Below are positions 17,600 to 27,047 of a stretch of 64,000 nt of DNA, one piece after another. The position numbers and the translations under genes are program-made. The notes under the pieces were generated by a model, which saw only the letters and a program-made list of their open reading frames with translations, was not told the DNA's origin and searched no databases. How positions within the stretch are numbered: the stretch's first letter is position 1; each line of letters begins with the position of its first letter. The stretch comes from Planctomycetaceae bacterium (GTDB taxonomy: Bacteria; Planctomycetota; Planctomycetia; Planctomycetales; Planctomycetaceae). The DNA lies in contig JAJDEJ010000232.1 in assembly GCA_029259815.1 (NCBI GenBank), positions 1 to 64,000 of the forward strand. The letters are read 5' to 3'.

Positions 17600-18886
17600 T
17601 CACTCCATCTCATCGAGACGCTTCCTCGACGTGTCCGGCGCGAAGCAGATGATGATTAGCCCGAGCAGGTACACGAGGCAGGTCAGGCGACCCATGCGCG
17701 CGTAGTCGCCGCCGGTGGCGACCATGAGTTGACCGGCACCCAGGACGCCGAGAGCAGTCGCGATGCGACCGAAGTTGAACGTCACCCCGGTCCCCGTTGC
17801 GCGGACGCGCGTCGGGAACAGTTCAGGAAGATATAAGGGGAGCCAGCCGAAGTAGACCGTGCCGAAGAATCCGATGGCTGTCACCCACCCTAGGAAATAC
17901 GGGTCCCCCGGTTTGAGAACCCAGAAGATGTAGCTGCTGATGAAGAGCGACAGCAGGCTGATCAGGAAATAGGTCGTGCGGCGACCGAAGTGCCACGCCA
18001 GCCAGCCACCCAGCAGACTGCCAATGACGGCACCACCTGACTTCGACCACTGTGTCCACGCCTTGAGCGAAGCGATTCCCTCATGCTCACCGACTTGACC
18101 GGCCCAGGGGACAAGCCAGTTGGCCGACCCCCAGTTCCCCATCAGCGGCACCGCCCCCAGACACATGCCCAGCAATGTCAACTTGAGTAGCGGCGGGCGA
18201 AAAACTTCCTTGATGGTTGAGGTTTGGGGAGCGGTGTTCGGCCCGTTGAGCGTCTGCTGTTTCGCTCGTGACGATACCCACAACTGCGATTCCGGGACGG
18301 CAACGAGCACAAACAGGCCCAACAGTGTGGGGGTTGATGCAAACAACATCACCCACCGCCAACTTTCCGGGGTGATCGGCCACTGCATGGCCACGGAGGA
18401 GAGCAGCATGAATCCCACATTGGCAGCGGTGCCGATCAAACCGGACAGCATGGCTCGCGACACACCGGCCCAGGCTTCGGTCGCAAGCGCCACGCCGTTT
18501 GGCCAGATGCCACCGATCCCCATGCACGCCAGGAACCGAAGCACCAGAAACTGCTCCGGCGACGTCACGAAATAGGCGGCGAACGAGAGGAGCGAGTAGC
18601 AGAGGATGCTCAACCCCATCGCCTTCGCCCGACCGATGCGATCACCAAGCGCCCCGAACAACAGTCCTCCGGCCGCAGCTCCCAGCAGAAACGCACATGT
18701 GAAACGGCCAAACCAAAGGCCGACTCCGCCTTCGCCGCTGCTGACGCCAAGCGAGATCGCCACGCTCCGTCCGGCGAGCGGCACGATCGCCATGTTGGTC
18801 CCCGCGAACAGCCAGCCGAGAAACGCCGTCGTCAGCACGAGAATTCGCTGCGACTTTGTCAGTTCGCTGTGGGACGATTCAACCAT
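17600..18886 (-). CDS. MFS transporter
   Basis: A 428-residue inner-membrane secondary transporter with about twelve hydrophobic segments. The loop 2-3 signature is GALGDRIGRAKAMGLSILCY, and the helix 4-5 region has LRFLACMGIGGIWPNGVALATEAW, as in the sugar-acid and sialate branch of the MFS. The ATG at 18886 overlaps the aldo/keto reductase stop by 8 bp, so translation is probably coupled; an upstream TTG at 18904 would add six residues. Last gene of the cluster that begins with the cytochrome-domain protein. It may import a product released by the upstream enzymes; substrate not determined. Confidence 0.92.
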   Translation of the reverse strand: MVESSHSELTKSQRILVLTTAFLGWLFAGTNMAIVPLAGRSVAISLGVSSGEGGVGLWFGRFTCAFLLGAAAGGLLFGALGDRIGRAKAMGLSILCYSLLSFAAYFVTSPEQFLVLRFLACMGIGGIWPNGVALATEAWAGVSRAMLSGLIGTAANVGFMLLSSVAMQWPITPESWRWVMLFASTPTLLGLFVLVAVPESQLWVSSRAKQQTLNGPNTAPQTSTIKEVFRPPLLKLTLLGMCLGAVPLMGNWGSANWLVPWAGQVGEHEGIASLKAWTQWSKSGGAVIGSLLGGWLAWHFGRRTTYFLISLLSLFISSYIFWVLKPGDPYFLGWVTAIGFFGTVYFGWLPLYLPELFPTRVRATGTGVTFNFGRIATALGVLGAGQLMVATGGDYARMGRLTCLVYLLGLIIICFAPDTSRKRLDEME

Positions 18887-19892
18887 GTTGCTCGATGAGG
18901 GCAAGGGCGATGTCCTCGATCCGTTGTGTCAGATCAGCAGGCAAGGCACCACGATGAGCACTTCTGAGCGCCTCGTCAACGTGGGCCGGATCGCCGAAGC
19001 CAATGATCGCCGCTGTGACCCCCGGATGTTGAAGCGGATAACGCACTGCGACATCTCTCAGTGTGTCATCACTCCCCGTCACGTCTCTCATCCGCACGGC
19101 TCGCTGCTCATCCCGGCGATAGAGGTCCAGCGGAAAGAACGGGCTGTTAAGCGTATGAGACCCAGGTTCGTTCCCCAAGACGGCCCCGGCGGCGAAGACA
19201 CGAATTGCGAACACGCCCATGTCATGCTGCCGGGCCAGTCCAATGATGTTGCCATAGTCGGCCTCAGGATACTCGTCCGGCACGTGTAGCCCTGCACTCG
19301 GATTCATGATGTTGAAGGGCACCTGAATCGTGTCGAATTCGCCGCTGTCGACGACCTCTCGCAGTGCGTCTGCCTGCCCGACCGCTGTGAGGCCGATGTG
19401 TCCCACCATCCCCTCCTCCTGCAAAGAGCGGAACGAGTCCAACACTTTCCCCAGCACATCGCGGGGCGTCACTGACGTCGCCTCCTGACCACGTTCGGCC
19501 GTGATCGCATTATGCAGTTGCAGCAAAGTGACACGCTCGACTCCCAACCGCTCAAGACTCCCCTCGATCGAGCGACGCACGGCTGAGGGGATGTCGTCCA
19601 ACTCTTCCGGCAACAACCGCACCTTCGTCGCCAGATGCACGCGGTCATGGGCGTCCAGTTCCCGTAGCGCCTCACCAAGGCTCTCCTCCGACCGTCCCTT
19701 CCCATAGGTCGCCGCTGTGTCGATCCAGTTGACTCCGTGATCGATCGCACGAGCGAGCACGACCTGTTGCCGCGATCGATCTTCGCCCGTCATCAGGTTC
19801 GAGATCGGCCCACATCCAAAAGCAATTGTCGAGACCGAAAGCCCCGTGCGACCCAGAATGCGGTACGACATGGATGGCGATTCGACGGTCAC
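18879..19892 (-). CDS. Aldo/keto reductase
   Basis: A 337-residue TIM-barrel oxidoreductase using NADP(H). Motifs: MSYRILGRTGLSVSTIAFGC at the start, NWIDTAATYGKGRSEESLGE with the catalytic Asp and Tyr, HLATKVR with the catalytic Lys, and the C-terminal PGVTAAIIGFGDPAHVDEA cofactor-binding strand. The frame begins with GTG at 19892, which overlaps the DUF1501 stop as GTGA; the ATG at 19871 (MSYRILG) is the alternative and fits the family better. Placed between DUF1501 and MFS genes in one minus-strand cluster. Sugar-acid or dehydrogenated sugar reduction is plausible but unproven. Confidence 0.93.
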   Translation of the reverse strand: MTVESPSMSYRILGRTGLSVSTIAFGCGPISNLMTGEDRSRQQVVLARAIDHGVNWIDTAATYGKGRSEESLGEALRELDAHDRVHLATKVRLLPEELDDIPSAVRRSIEGSLERLGVERVTLLQLHNAITAERGQEATSVTPRDVLGKVLDSFRSLQEEGMVGHIGLTAVGQADALREVVDSGEFDTIQVPFNIMNPSAGLHVPDEYPEADYGNIIGLARQHDMGVFAIRVFAAGAVLGNEPGSHTLNSPFFPLDLYRRDEQRAVRMRDVTGSDDTLRDVAVRYPLQHPGVTAAIIGFGDPAHVDEALRSAHRGALPADLTQRIEDIALALIEQHG

Positions 19893-21316
19893 GCCACGAT
19901 GTCCTCGAGCACATTGCCGGAAACGTCCGTCAGGCGGAAGTCGCGACCGGCGTAGCGGTAGGTGAGTTGTTCGTGGTCGAAGCCGAGCAGGTGCAGCATG
20001 GTGGCGTGCAGGTCGTGGACGCTCGTGCGGTCCTCGACTGCCTTAAAGCCGAAGTCGTCGGTCGCTCCATGAACGGTGCCCCCCTTGATGCCACCGCCGG
20101 CGAGCCAGACGGAGAAGCCGTAGTGGTTATGATCGCGTCCCTGTTGCGGGTCGCCTTTGGCGCTGAGTTCGACGGTCGGTGTGCGACCGAATTCGCCGCC
20201 CCAGAGGATGAGCGTGTCCTCGAACATGCCTCGTTGCTTGAGGTCCGTCATGAGGGCGGCAATCGGTCCGTCCAGTTCGCCCGCGAGCTTGCGATGGCTC
20301 TCCTCGATCTTCGCGTGATTGTCCCACGGCTGGCCCGCCCCATGCCAGAGTTGCACGTAGCGGACGCCCCGCTCCAGCAGCCGTCGGGCGATGAGCGTCT
20401 GCCGACCGTGGACCCCATCGCCGTACAGCTCCTGAATGTGCTTGGGTTCAGGGGTGATATCAAACGCCTCCGCCGCGTCACGCTGCATCCGGAAGGCAAG
20501 TTCGAATGACTGGATGCGGGCTTCGAGTCGGTCATCTTTGCGAGTCGCCCGGTGTCGTTCATTCCAGCGAGCCAGCAAGTCGAGCTGACGGCGCTGGTCA
20601 GCCTTGGTGATGTGCGGATGTTCGATGTTCTCGATGAGCTTGCTGAGTTCGCGATGCTTCGAATCGACGTACGTCCCCTGATAGGCTCCGGGCAGAAAGG
20701 CGGCGTGCCAGTTTTCGTTGTCCTTGATCGGCAGTCCGCCCGGACACATGGCGATGAAGCCCGGCAGGTTGGCGTTCTCCGTCCCCAACCCATACAGCAC
20801 CCACGACCCCACACTGGGTCGCGGCTGGATCGAGTCGCCCGAGTTCATCAGCATCAACGACGGTTCATGATTCGGTACCTGTGCGTACATCGATCGAATG
20901 ACGGCAATGTCATCGATGTGCTGGGCCGTCTTGGAGAAGATTTCGCTGACCTCGATGCCCGACTCGCCATAGCGCCGGAACTTGAACGGCGAAGGAAACG
21001 CCGCTCCCGTCTTGCGTTCGGTCGCCAGCGTCTCCCCCAACGGCTGGTCCGCATAATTGTCAAGCATCGGCTTGTGATCAAACGTGTCGACCTGTGACGG
21101 GCCCCCGTTGAGAAAGAAGTGAATCACCCGCTTCGCCCGACCGGGGAAGTGTGAGGGTCGCACATCGAGTGGCCCTCGCTGGATCTGCTCAGCGGCGTCG
21201 ACTCGACATCCATCGTCGTTGAGTAGTGACCCCAGACCGAGGGCCCCCAGTCCCAATGCCGAACGACGAAGGACGTCACGACGGTTCAAATATGTCGGCC
21301 AGACAGGTGAGTGCAT
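19889..21316 (-). CDS. DUF1501 Tat-exported protein, cluster 1
   Basis: 475 residues. The start at 21316 gives a twin-arginine-like leader, NRRDVLRRSALGLGALGLGS, so the protein is probably exported folded; the open frame upstream is not needed. DUF1501 belongs to the alkaline-phosphatase/sulfatase superfamily; visible markers are KRVIHFFLNGGPSQVDTFDH at about 60-79, LILWGGEFGRTPTVELS, RDHNHYGFSVWLAGGGIKGG, and the C-terminal YRYAGRDFRLTDVSG. It follows the DUF1549/1553 gene with a gap of about 90 bp and is coupled to the reductase. The DUF1553-DUF1501 pair is a hallmark planctomycete gene pair of unknown biochemical role. It is homologous to the gene at 35042-36418. Confidence 0.95.
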   Translation of the reverse strand: MHSPVWPTYLNRRDVLRRSALGLGALGLGSLLNDDGCRVDAAEQIQRGPLDVRPSHFPGRAKRVIHFFLNGGPSQVDTFDHKPMLDNYADQPLGETLATERKTGAAFPSPFKFRRYGESGIEVSEIFSKTAQHIDDIAVIRSMYAQVPNHEPSLMLMNSGDSIQPRPSVGSWVLYGLGTENANLPGFIAMCPGGLPIKDNENWHAAFLPGAYQGTYVDSKHRELSKLIENIEHPHITKADQRRQLDLLARWNERHRATRKDDRLEARIQSFELAFRMQRDAAEAFDITPEPKHIQELYGDGVHGRQTLIARRLLERGVRYVQLWHGAGQPWDNHAKIEESHRKLAGELDGPIAALMTDLKQRGMFEDTLILWGGEFGRTPTVELSAKGDPQQGRDHNHYGFSVWLAGGGIKGGTVHGATDDFGFKAVEDRTSVHDLHATMLHLLGFDHEQLTYRYAGRDFRLTDVSGNVLEDIVA

Positions 21317-21407
21317 CGGATGAGCCTCTTGACAGTATGTGCGTTTGCAACTGCAGTTGAAGGGAGGAGGAACACTAATTCCCGTGTTTGACGCTCCGCG
21401 TGTCGTC

Positions 21408-24400
21408 TCAATCCACAAACAGAAACTCGTTCGAACAAAGAAGTACTTGGGCGAGTTGTTCCCAGCCGGTCAATTGATGAACAGCCGTGTTCGGAAAGTC
21501 ACGTTCGGAGTTCCACGTTGTCTCGGTGGAAGCATCAGTGATCTTGGCCGTCCAGTCATATTGATCGCTGTTGAGCACCTCGTGAATGTCGACCACGAAG
21601 TCGATCGTCTCACCTGCTTCGACATCGAAGGACTCAACATTGAAGTCAGCCGTGCGCAGGCGAACGAGTTGATAGGCCAACTGGCCTCTGCGGGAGCTGA
21701 TGATGAAACCACGGACGCCGTCTCCCGCAGCCGGTTCCTGTGTGAGGGCGGATTGCAGGGAAACTGTCATTGCCCGCGGAGCCGTCCAGCGACGGACCGA
21801 GGCGTGGGCGCGGTCGTTCCCCGGATGACCTCCGGTCGCAGAGAGTTGGACCCACCCGAGAGTCGGATCCGGATACGCGGGCCCTCCCTGCCAGGCGGCA
21901 CCTGTGAAGTGCGGCAGCGGTGTGAAGCCATCGACCCGCTTTGTCTCCTCATTGACGACTCCGTATCCGTATTGCCAGTCATCCACAGTTGCCAGGCGAA
22001 CCGGTGTCTTGACTTCCGCGATAGAACTCACCAGTGCGAGCGATTCGTCCACCTCGTCATCACTCGGCTCGCGTTGCAGAGTGCGTTGGAACAAACGTCG
22101 AATTCGCTCCTCGGGTGATGCCGCCTCATCGATGTTGCTGGCGAGTGACTGGACCTGCTCATGGATCAGCGGATGGTTCATCAGAAACAACGCCTGCTGT
22201 GGCACGGTCGTCTGGGGTCGCTGGGGTGTGTGCAGGTCGGGATTGGCAAAGTCGAACATTCGCAATGTGCTGGGCAGAAACTGACGGTCGACCAGACCAT
22301 AAAGCGTGCGTCTCACAGGGAACGGTGATTTGAACAGTTCCGCTGGTTTGCCTCCGACTCGACGATCAAGTTCACCGGACGCTGCCAGCACGGAGTCGCG
22401 AAACTCCTCGAACGTCAGCCGATGTTCGTTCATCCGCCACAACAACCGATTCGTCGGATCGACGCGACGTGCGGCGGCGAGTCGATCTGCGTCTTCGGGA
22501 CCAAACGACGATTGACGGTAGGTCGCGGACTGCAGAATCAATCGATGCAGCGACTTCAGGCTCCAGCCGTCAGCGATGAACCGCGTGGTGAGCCAGTCGA
22601 GTAATTCAGGATGCGAAGGTTCGGTCGCTCGCGTACCGAAGTCACTCGGCGTGGTGACGAGTCCTTCGCCGAAGTGATGGGCCCACACGCGATTGACGAT
22701 CACGCGTGCCGTCAACGGATTGGTGGGATCGATGATGGCCTTGGCGAGCTCGAGGCGTCCACTTCCTTGTTGGAATGGGCCAGCGTCGTCATCCAAGAGG
22801 GCAGACAGAAACTGGCGTGGAACGTCATCTCCCTGCTTGAGTGGGTTGCCTCGCAGGAATATCCTTGGCTCTGTCGGCATGGGACGGTCGACGAGAGTCA
22901 CCGAATGGGCCGCTTCGATCGAGGAGTTGATGATCCAGCGATCCACCTCCCCCTGCAGCTTCCATAACTCCGTGCAGACATCGGTCGTGAAGAACGCCTC
23001 GACTTGCACGATCGGTTCATTGGGCACGACCGAGGGGGCCGTGGGACCATAGAGGACCTGCCGCAGTTGTTCGACCGCCGAATCTTCCAACGCGGTCGGC
23101 GAGTCGGCTTCGCCCGCTTCCTCAAGCACAGTCTGCCAGCGGGTGTCGATGTCTGTGAACAGGGCTGCATATCGTTCGATCACTTCTGCGAAGGAGACCG
23201 GAGGAGTGGCGAACGCTGCCGCGACCAGCGGATTGATCGCACCAGCTTCGGAGGTCTGAAGTTGTTCGGTCACACCCTCAGCCAGTGCGACAAAGTCGTC
23301 GGCATCGAGGTCAGCATAGGCGTGCCAGGGGACGAAGATAGGATCGTTGTGACGGGCAGCCTTTCGCAAGCATTTCTCCCAGCGGCGCACGAACGCGGGC
23401 AGCAGATCGGACTCCTGAAAGACCTGATCAAAGCCCTGGGCGGGAAACTTGTCGAGTTCCGTCTGAGCAGTGAGGTAATCGGCAATGCGGCTCCGTGCCC
23501 GTGCCGATGACGTCTCCCGTCGTTCGGCGAGCGTTGAGGCCAGCTTTTCCTGGCGGGTTTGCAGCTCCTTCAGAAACGCTTCATCATCCGGCTCCGGTCC
23601 GACCGCGACAATCTCTTCCGCACAGCTGTCGAAGACTCCATACAGCGAGTAGTAATCAGCGGTGGGGATGGGGTCATACTTGTGGTCATGACACCGGGCA
23701 CAGCCCACGGTCAGGGCCATCGTCCCGCGTGTCACCACATCGATGCGGTCGTCGATGATGTCCCGCCTGACGCCGAGAAACCGTCGGCCCAGGGTCAGAA
23801 ACCCCATGGCGGCGAGGTCGGTCTCATTTCGATCGCGCACTTGGTCGGCGGCGATCTGCAACAGCAGGAAACGGTCGTACGGCATGTCGTTGTTGAGAGC
23901 GCGAGCGACCCAGTCACGGTAGGCCCATGCATGCACCCAGAACCGTTCCTCCCGGGCATAAACGTATCCCTTGGTGTCTGCATAGCGGGCCACGTCGAGC
24001 CAGTGCCTCGCCCATTGCTCGCCATAATGCGGCGAGTCGAGCAAGCGATCAATCAGCTTCTCGTCGGCGAGCGGGTCGGAGTCTTTGACAAACTGTGTGA
24101 TCTCCTCATGCGAAGGGGGCAGTCCCGTGAGCGTGTATGACAAACGACGAATGAGCGTCCGTCGGTCAGCCTCTGGTGCAGGAGAAAGGCCCGCGTCTTC
24201 CAGTTTCGATAGCACGAATGCATCAACGGGTGTGTGAACCCAGTCGGGGTTCCCGACTTCGGGAGGTGTCGGCTGCTTCACCGGTTGAAAGGCCCAGTGG
24301 TTTTTTCCCTGATTCATGGTTGATGTCTGTGCCGGTGGATCGTCGTCGGGCCAAACGGCACCACGCTCGATCCATGTTGCCAGGACAGCAACCTGTGCTT

Positions 24401-24749
24401 CGCTCAGCGCGTCATCGGGCGGCATTTCAAGCCCGTCCTCACGACGCACGGCTTGCAAGAGTAAACTGGTCTCAGGCTCACCGGGCACGATGGCTGGTCC
24501 GGTGTCTCCCCCGTTCAGCAGAGCCGTACGCGAATCCACACGCAGCCCTCCGTTCTGCTTCTTCGCACCGTGACATCCGCTGCACTGTTCGAGAAGGAGT
24601 GGGCGCACCTCGTTCTCGAAAAATCGCAACACATCGTCGTCTGCTTGCACCTGTGCGCCGCAGAGCATCAGACCTGCGACGAGCAGTAAGTGACCGACAA
24701 CGGATACGACTTCAGACTTCGACGGCCAACAATCGTTCTCCCAAAGCAT
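21408..24749 (-). CDS. Planctomycete cytochrome C-like/DUF1549/DUF1553 protein
   Basis: 1,113 residues from the ATG at 24749; a GTG at 24767 is also in frame. Order: signal peptide with core GHLLLVAGLMLCG; a PSC1-type cytochrome domain with heme motif CSGCH at about 56-60; DUF1549 (LIRRLSYTLTGLPPSHEEIT, then CARCHDHKYDPIPTADYYS, a second CxxCH); and DUF1553 towards the C-terminus (ARVIVNRVWAHHFGEGLVTT, QQALFLMNHPLI). An additional beta-rich segment sits near the end (about 950-1090) before LAQVLLCSNEFLFVD, an insertion that the smaller paralogue at 32744 lacks. Probably periplasmic and possibly a redox-linked carbohydrate enzyme. First gene of the DUF1501-reductase-MFS cluster. Confidence 0.95.
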   Translation of the reverse strand: MLWENDCWPSKSEVVSVVGHLLLVAGLMLCGAQVQADDDVLRFFENEVRPLLLEQCSGCHGAKKQNGGLRVDSRTALLNGGDTGPAIVPGEPETSLLLQAVRREDGLEMPPDDALSEAQVAVLATWIERGAVWPDDDPPAQTSTMNQGKNHWAFQPVKQPTPPEVGNPDWVHTPVDAFVLSKLEDAGLSPAPEADRRTLIRRLSYTLTGLPPSHEEITQFVKDSDPLADEKLIDRLLDSPHYGEQWARHWLDVARYADTKGYVYAREERFWVHAWAYRDWVARALNNDMPYDRFLLLQIAADQVRDRNETDLAAMGFLTLGRRFLGVRRDIIDDRIDVVTRGTMALTVGCARCHDHKYDPIPTADYYSLYGVFDSCAEEIVAVGPEPDDEAFLKELQTRQEKLASTLAERRETSSARARSRIADYLTAQTELDKFPAQGFDQVFQESDLLPAFVRRWEKCLRKAARHNDPIFVPWHAYADLDADDFVALAEGVTEQLQTSEAGAINPLVAAAFATPPVSFAEVIERYAALFTDIDTRWQTVLEEAGEADSPTALEDSAVEQLRQVLYGPTAPSVVPNEPIVQVEAFFTTDVCTELWKLQGEVDRWIINSSIEAAHSVTLVDRPMPTEPRIFLRGNPLKQGDDVPRQFLSALLDDDAGPFQQGSGRLELAKAIIDPTNPLTARVIVNRVWAHHFGEGLVTTPSDFGTRATEPSHPELLDWLTTRFIADGWSLKSLHRLILQSATYRQSSFGPEDADRLAAARRVDPTNRLLWRMNEHRLTFEEFRDSVLAASGELDRRVGGKPAELFKSPFPVRRTLYGLVDRQFLPSTLRMFDFANPDLHTPQRPQTTVPQQALFLMNHPLIHEQVQSLASNIDEAASPEERIRRLFQRTLQREPSDDEVDESLALVSSIAEVKTPVRLATVDDWQYGYGVVNEETKRVDGFTPLPHFTGAAWQGGPAYPDPTLGWVQLSATGGHPGNDRAHASVRRWTAPRAMTVSLQSALTQEPAAGDGVRGFIISSRRGQLAYQLVRLRTADFNVESFDVEAGETIDFVVDIHEVLNSDQYDWTAKITDASTETTWNSERDFPNTAVHQLTGWEQLAQVLLCSNEFLFVD

Positions 24750-24841
24750 CAACCGCTCGCTCCCCACTGCAAAGGATTCAGAATGTCTGCTCCTCCATTG
24801 TTAGCGAACGACCAACGATTTGCCATCGCAGCCTGGTCCGT

Positions 24842-24993
24842 CCCTCGCCCCTTGGGGGAGAGGGACCGATTCCGAGCTTGGGCGAGGAATCAGGGTGAGG
24901 GGCCGGCGCTGGCATGGATCGCCGGCGCTGACCCCTCACCCTGGTCTTTCGCTGAAGCGAAAAACCGCCCCTCTCCCCCAAGGGGAGAGGGGG
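24842..24993. repeat. Composite CTCTCCC palindrome, large cruciform
   Basis: The left half is CCTCGCCCCTTGGGGGAGAG...CAGGGTGAGGGG. The centre is a GC-rich stem, CGGCGCTGG and its near complement CGCCGGCG. The right half is CCCCTCACCCTGG...CCCCCAAGGGGAGAGGGGG. It lies between the start of the cytochrome-domain gene and the stop of the methyltransferase gene, both on the minus strand. It is the most symmetrical copy of this repeat in the window. Confidence 0.85.
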
Positions 24994-25025
24994 ATCATGC
25001 ATCACGAACGTTCGACAGCCCTCTC

Positions 25026-25748
25026 TCAAACTCCGGAAAACGGGTGTTCTCGGTCCATGAGCACTGTGCGGAAGCAGTACAGACCGTGCTCGGCTGTGTG
25101 ATGGGCATCTGCGGGTCGGTTGAAGTCCACATCGCCTGCGAACTGGAGGCCCAATTGATCGACCAGTCGCCGGATGTAGTCGAGGTTCACTCGTGGAAAG
25201 TCGAACGTCAGCACGATCAGTCCGCCCGGACGCAACACCCGTTTGAACTCAAGCAATGAGTCACGAATATCTCGCTTCAGCGGCAGCAATGACTCGACGA
25301 CGCTCAATGCAGGCCACTTGTTTAAGCGGTCGGGCAGATGTTCCAACGTGGAAATGCAGAAGACTGTGTCGAACATATCCTTGTCGTAGGGCAGGTTCGT
25401 CAGCGATGTCACCTGATAGTCGATGTCGTCCAGATACCGCTGCGGAAAACCGTCCGCCTCCAGTCCGTACAGATCTCGCGACATCTTCGCCATCAGTTGT
25501 CCGTCAGCGATACGAGCATCCAAATCGCAGGCGTAACACTTCTGGCAATGGTCGAGCAGATAGAATTTGAGCGGATGTTCGATGCCACACGCTGCGTCGA
25601 GGACGACCGCATCGGGCTGCGCGAACTGGCGGGCCCACTCGTACTCGTACAGGCGGCTCCACCACGCATCCGGCATCCGCCAGACGAATGTCGGATCATG
25701 TGGATCGGTTACTCGAACGAACCGTGAAGTCAGCAGATCGTTGTCCAT
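25026..25748 (-). CDS. Class I SAM-dependent methyltransferase
   Basis: 240 residues from ATG 25748 (MDNDLLTSRFVRVTDP); the frame is open 19 codons further. The Rossmann motif I is AVVLDAACGIEHPLKFYLLD at about residues 50-69, followed by CYACDLDARI, the acidic strand-2 end. The motif II/III region is DMFDTVFCISTLEHLPDRLN, and post-III is LLEFKRVLRPGGLIVLTFDF, all typical of Methyltransf_11/25 proteins acting on small molecules or lipids. No neighbour reveals the substrate. No signal or membrane segment, so it acts in the cytoplasm. Confidence 0.88.
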   Translation of the reverse strand: MDNDLLTSRFVRVTDPHDPTFVWRMPDAWWSRLYEYEWARQFAQPDAVVLDAACGIEHPLKFYLLDHCQKCYACDLDARIADGQLMAKMSRDLYGLEADGFPQRYLDDIDYQVTSLTNLPYDKDMFDTVFCISTLEHLPDRLNKWPALSVVESLLPLKRDIRDSLLEFKRVLRPGGLIVLTFDFPRVNLDYIRRLVDQLGLQFAGDVDFNRPADAHHTAEHGLYCFRTVLMDREHPFSGV

Positions 25749-25922
25749 GAGTCTTCCTGACTCTCTGCAAGGCGGGGTGATGGATGTTGCGGGCAGTGTA
25801 GTCAACGTTTCGTCGCCGTCGGAAGGGGAGGCCCATGTGTCGAGTCAAACAAGAGCATTGAGATGGCAGCCGGACTATACTCACCAACAAATGGTCCTTG
25901 TCACCTTATTAAGAAGCTGCAC

Positions 25923-27047
25923 ATGCAGATTGCATCGATCGAGGCGATTCCTGTTCGTATCCCGCTTAAGCCGGAGCGCCGCATGGTGTCGGCGCTGGGA
26001 CGCCATGAGGTGTCCGAGTTCGTACTCGTCCGACTGACGACTGACGATGGACTGGTCGGCGCGGGCGAGGCGACAGTGACACCTCAATGGAGCGGCGAGA
26101 CGGTCTGGAGTGCACAGACCATCATCGAAAACCTGTTCGCACCACTCGTGCGGGGACTTGATCCACACGATGTTGACACGATCGCTTTGCGGATGGACAA
26201 AGCGGCCGTAGGAAACTGGTTCGCGAAAGCAGCGATTGAGATGGCCTGCTGGGACGTTGTCGGACAAGCGGAACAGAAGCCAATTTACGATCTCCTGGGA
26301 GGAGCCTGTCGACCGCTGACGATTCGCAATCGCTTCTCACTCGGTGCTTATGAGCCTGACATCGCTCGGGAACGCGCAGCAGCACTCGTCGAGGCGGGGT
26401 TCGAGACAATCAAAGTGAAGGTCGCGACCCATCCCGAGAAAGACGTCCAGCGAGTGCAAGCCGTCCGCGAAGCTATTGGCCCCGAGGTGACGCTCACAAT
26501 CGATGCGAACGCAGGTTGGACGACGGTTGAAGAAGCGCAGCAGGCACTGGACCGAATGGCTGACTGCAAGATCGCACTCGTCGAGCAACCGCTCTTGCGG
26601 GGTGACTATCACGGCTTGAAACAATTGCGTGACGTCACAGGACACAAGATTCTCGCCGATGAGAGCTGTTTCGATGAGATGCAGTTGCGAGAATTGATTC
26701 TGCATCACTGCTGTGATGCCGTCACTCTGTACCCCGGCAAACAGGGAGGCATCGCTCGTGCTCACCGCATGGCCCAACTCGCCGGTGAACACGGCATCCC
26801 CTGTACGATCGGTTCGAACCTCGAATGGGACATTGGGGCCGCTGCGATGATGCAGTTCGTGGTCTCCTCACCCAACGTGCAGATCGAGACGATCCCCGGC
26901 GACTGCCTCGGACCGAGTTACCACGAGTTCTCGATTGTGAAGTCGCCGCTGACGATTGAGGGACCATTCACCACACTCCCCGACACCCCCGGATTGGGTG
27001 TCGAGGTGGACTGGTCACTGGTCGAAAAACACCGCGTCGGCAGTTGA
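25923..27047 (+). CDS. Enolase-superfamily enzyme, muconate-lactonizing/dipeptide-epimerase subgroup
   Basis: A 374-residue TIM-barrel enzyme that abstracts a proton alpha to a carboxylate. The N-terminal capping domain has RRMVSALGRHEVSEFVLVRL. The barrel holds KVKVATHPEKD (a KxK motif with the catalytic Lys near 161-163), TIDANAGWT (first metal Asp), ALVEQPLLRG (Glu), KILADESCF (Asp), and YPGKQGGIARAH with the second catalytic Lys, the MLE-subgroup arrangement. The ATG at 25923 follows a long open frame that has no leader. Cycloisomerase, dipeptide epimerase and o-succinylbenzoate synthase share these residues, so the precise reaction is open. Single gene. Confidence 0.9.
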   Translation: MQIASIEAIPVRIPLKPERRMVSALGRHEVSEFVLVRLTTDDGLVGAGEATVTPQWSGETVWSAQTIIENLFAPLVRGLDPHDVDTIALRMDKAAVGNWFAKAAIEMACWDVVGQAEQKPIYDLLGGACRPLTIRNRFSLGAYEPDIARERAAALVEAGFETIKVKVATHPEKDVQRVQAVREAIGPEVTLTIDANAGWTTVEEAQQALDRMADCKIALVEQPLLRGDYHGLKQLRDVTGHKILADESCFDEMQLRELILHHCCDAVTLYPGKQGGIARAHRMAQLAGEHGIPCTIGSNLEWDIGAAAMMQFVVSSPNVQIETIPGDCLGPSYHEFSIVKSPLTIEGPFTTLPDTPGLGVEVDWSLVEKHRVGS

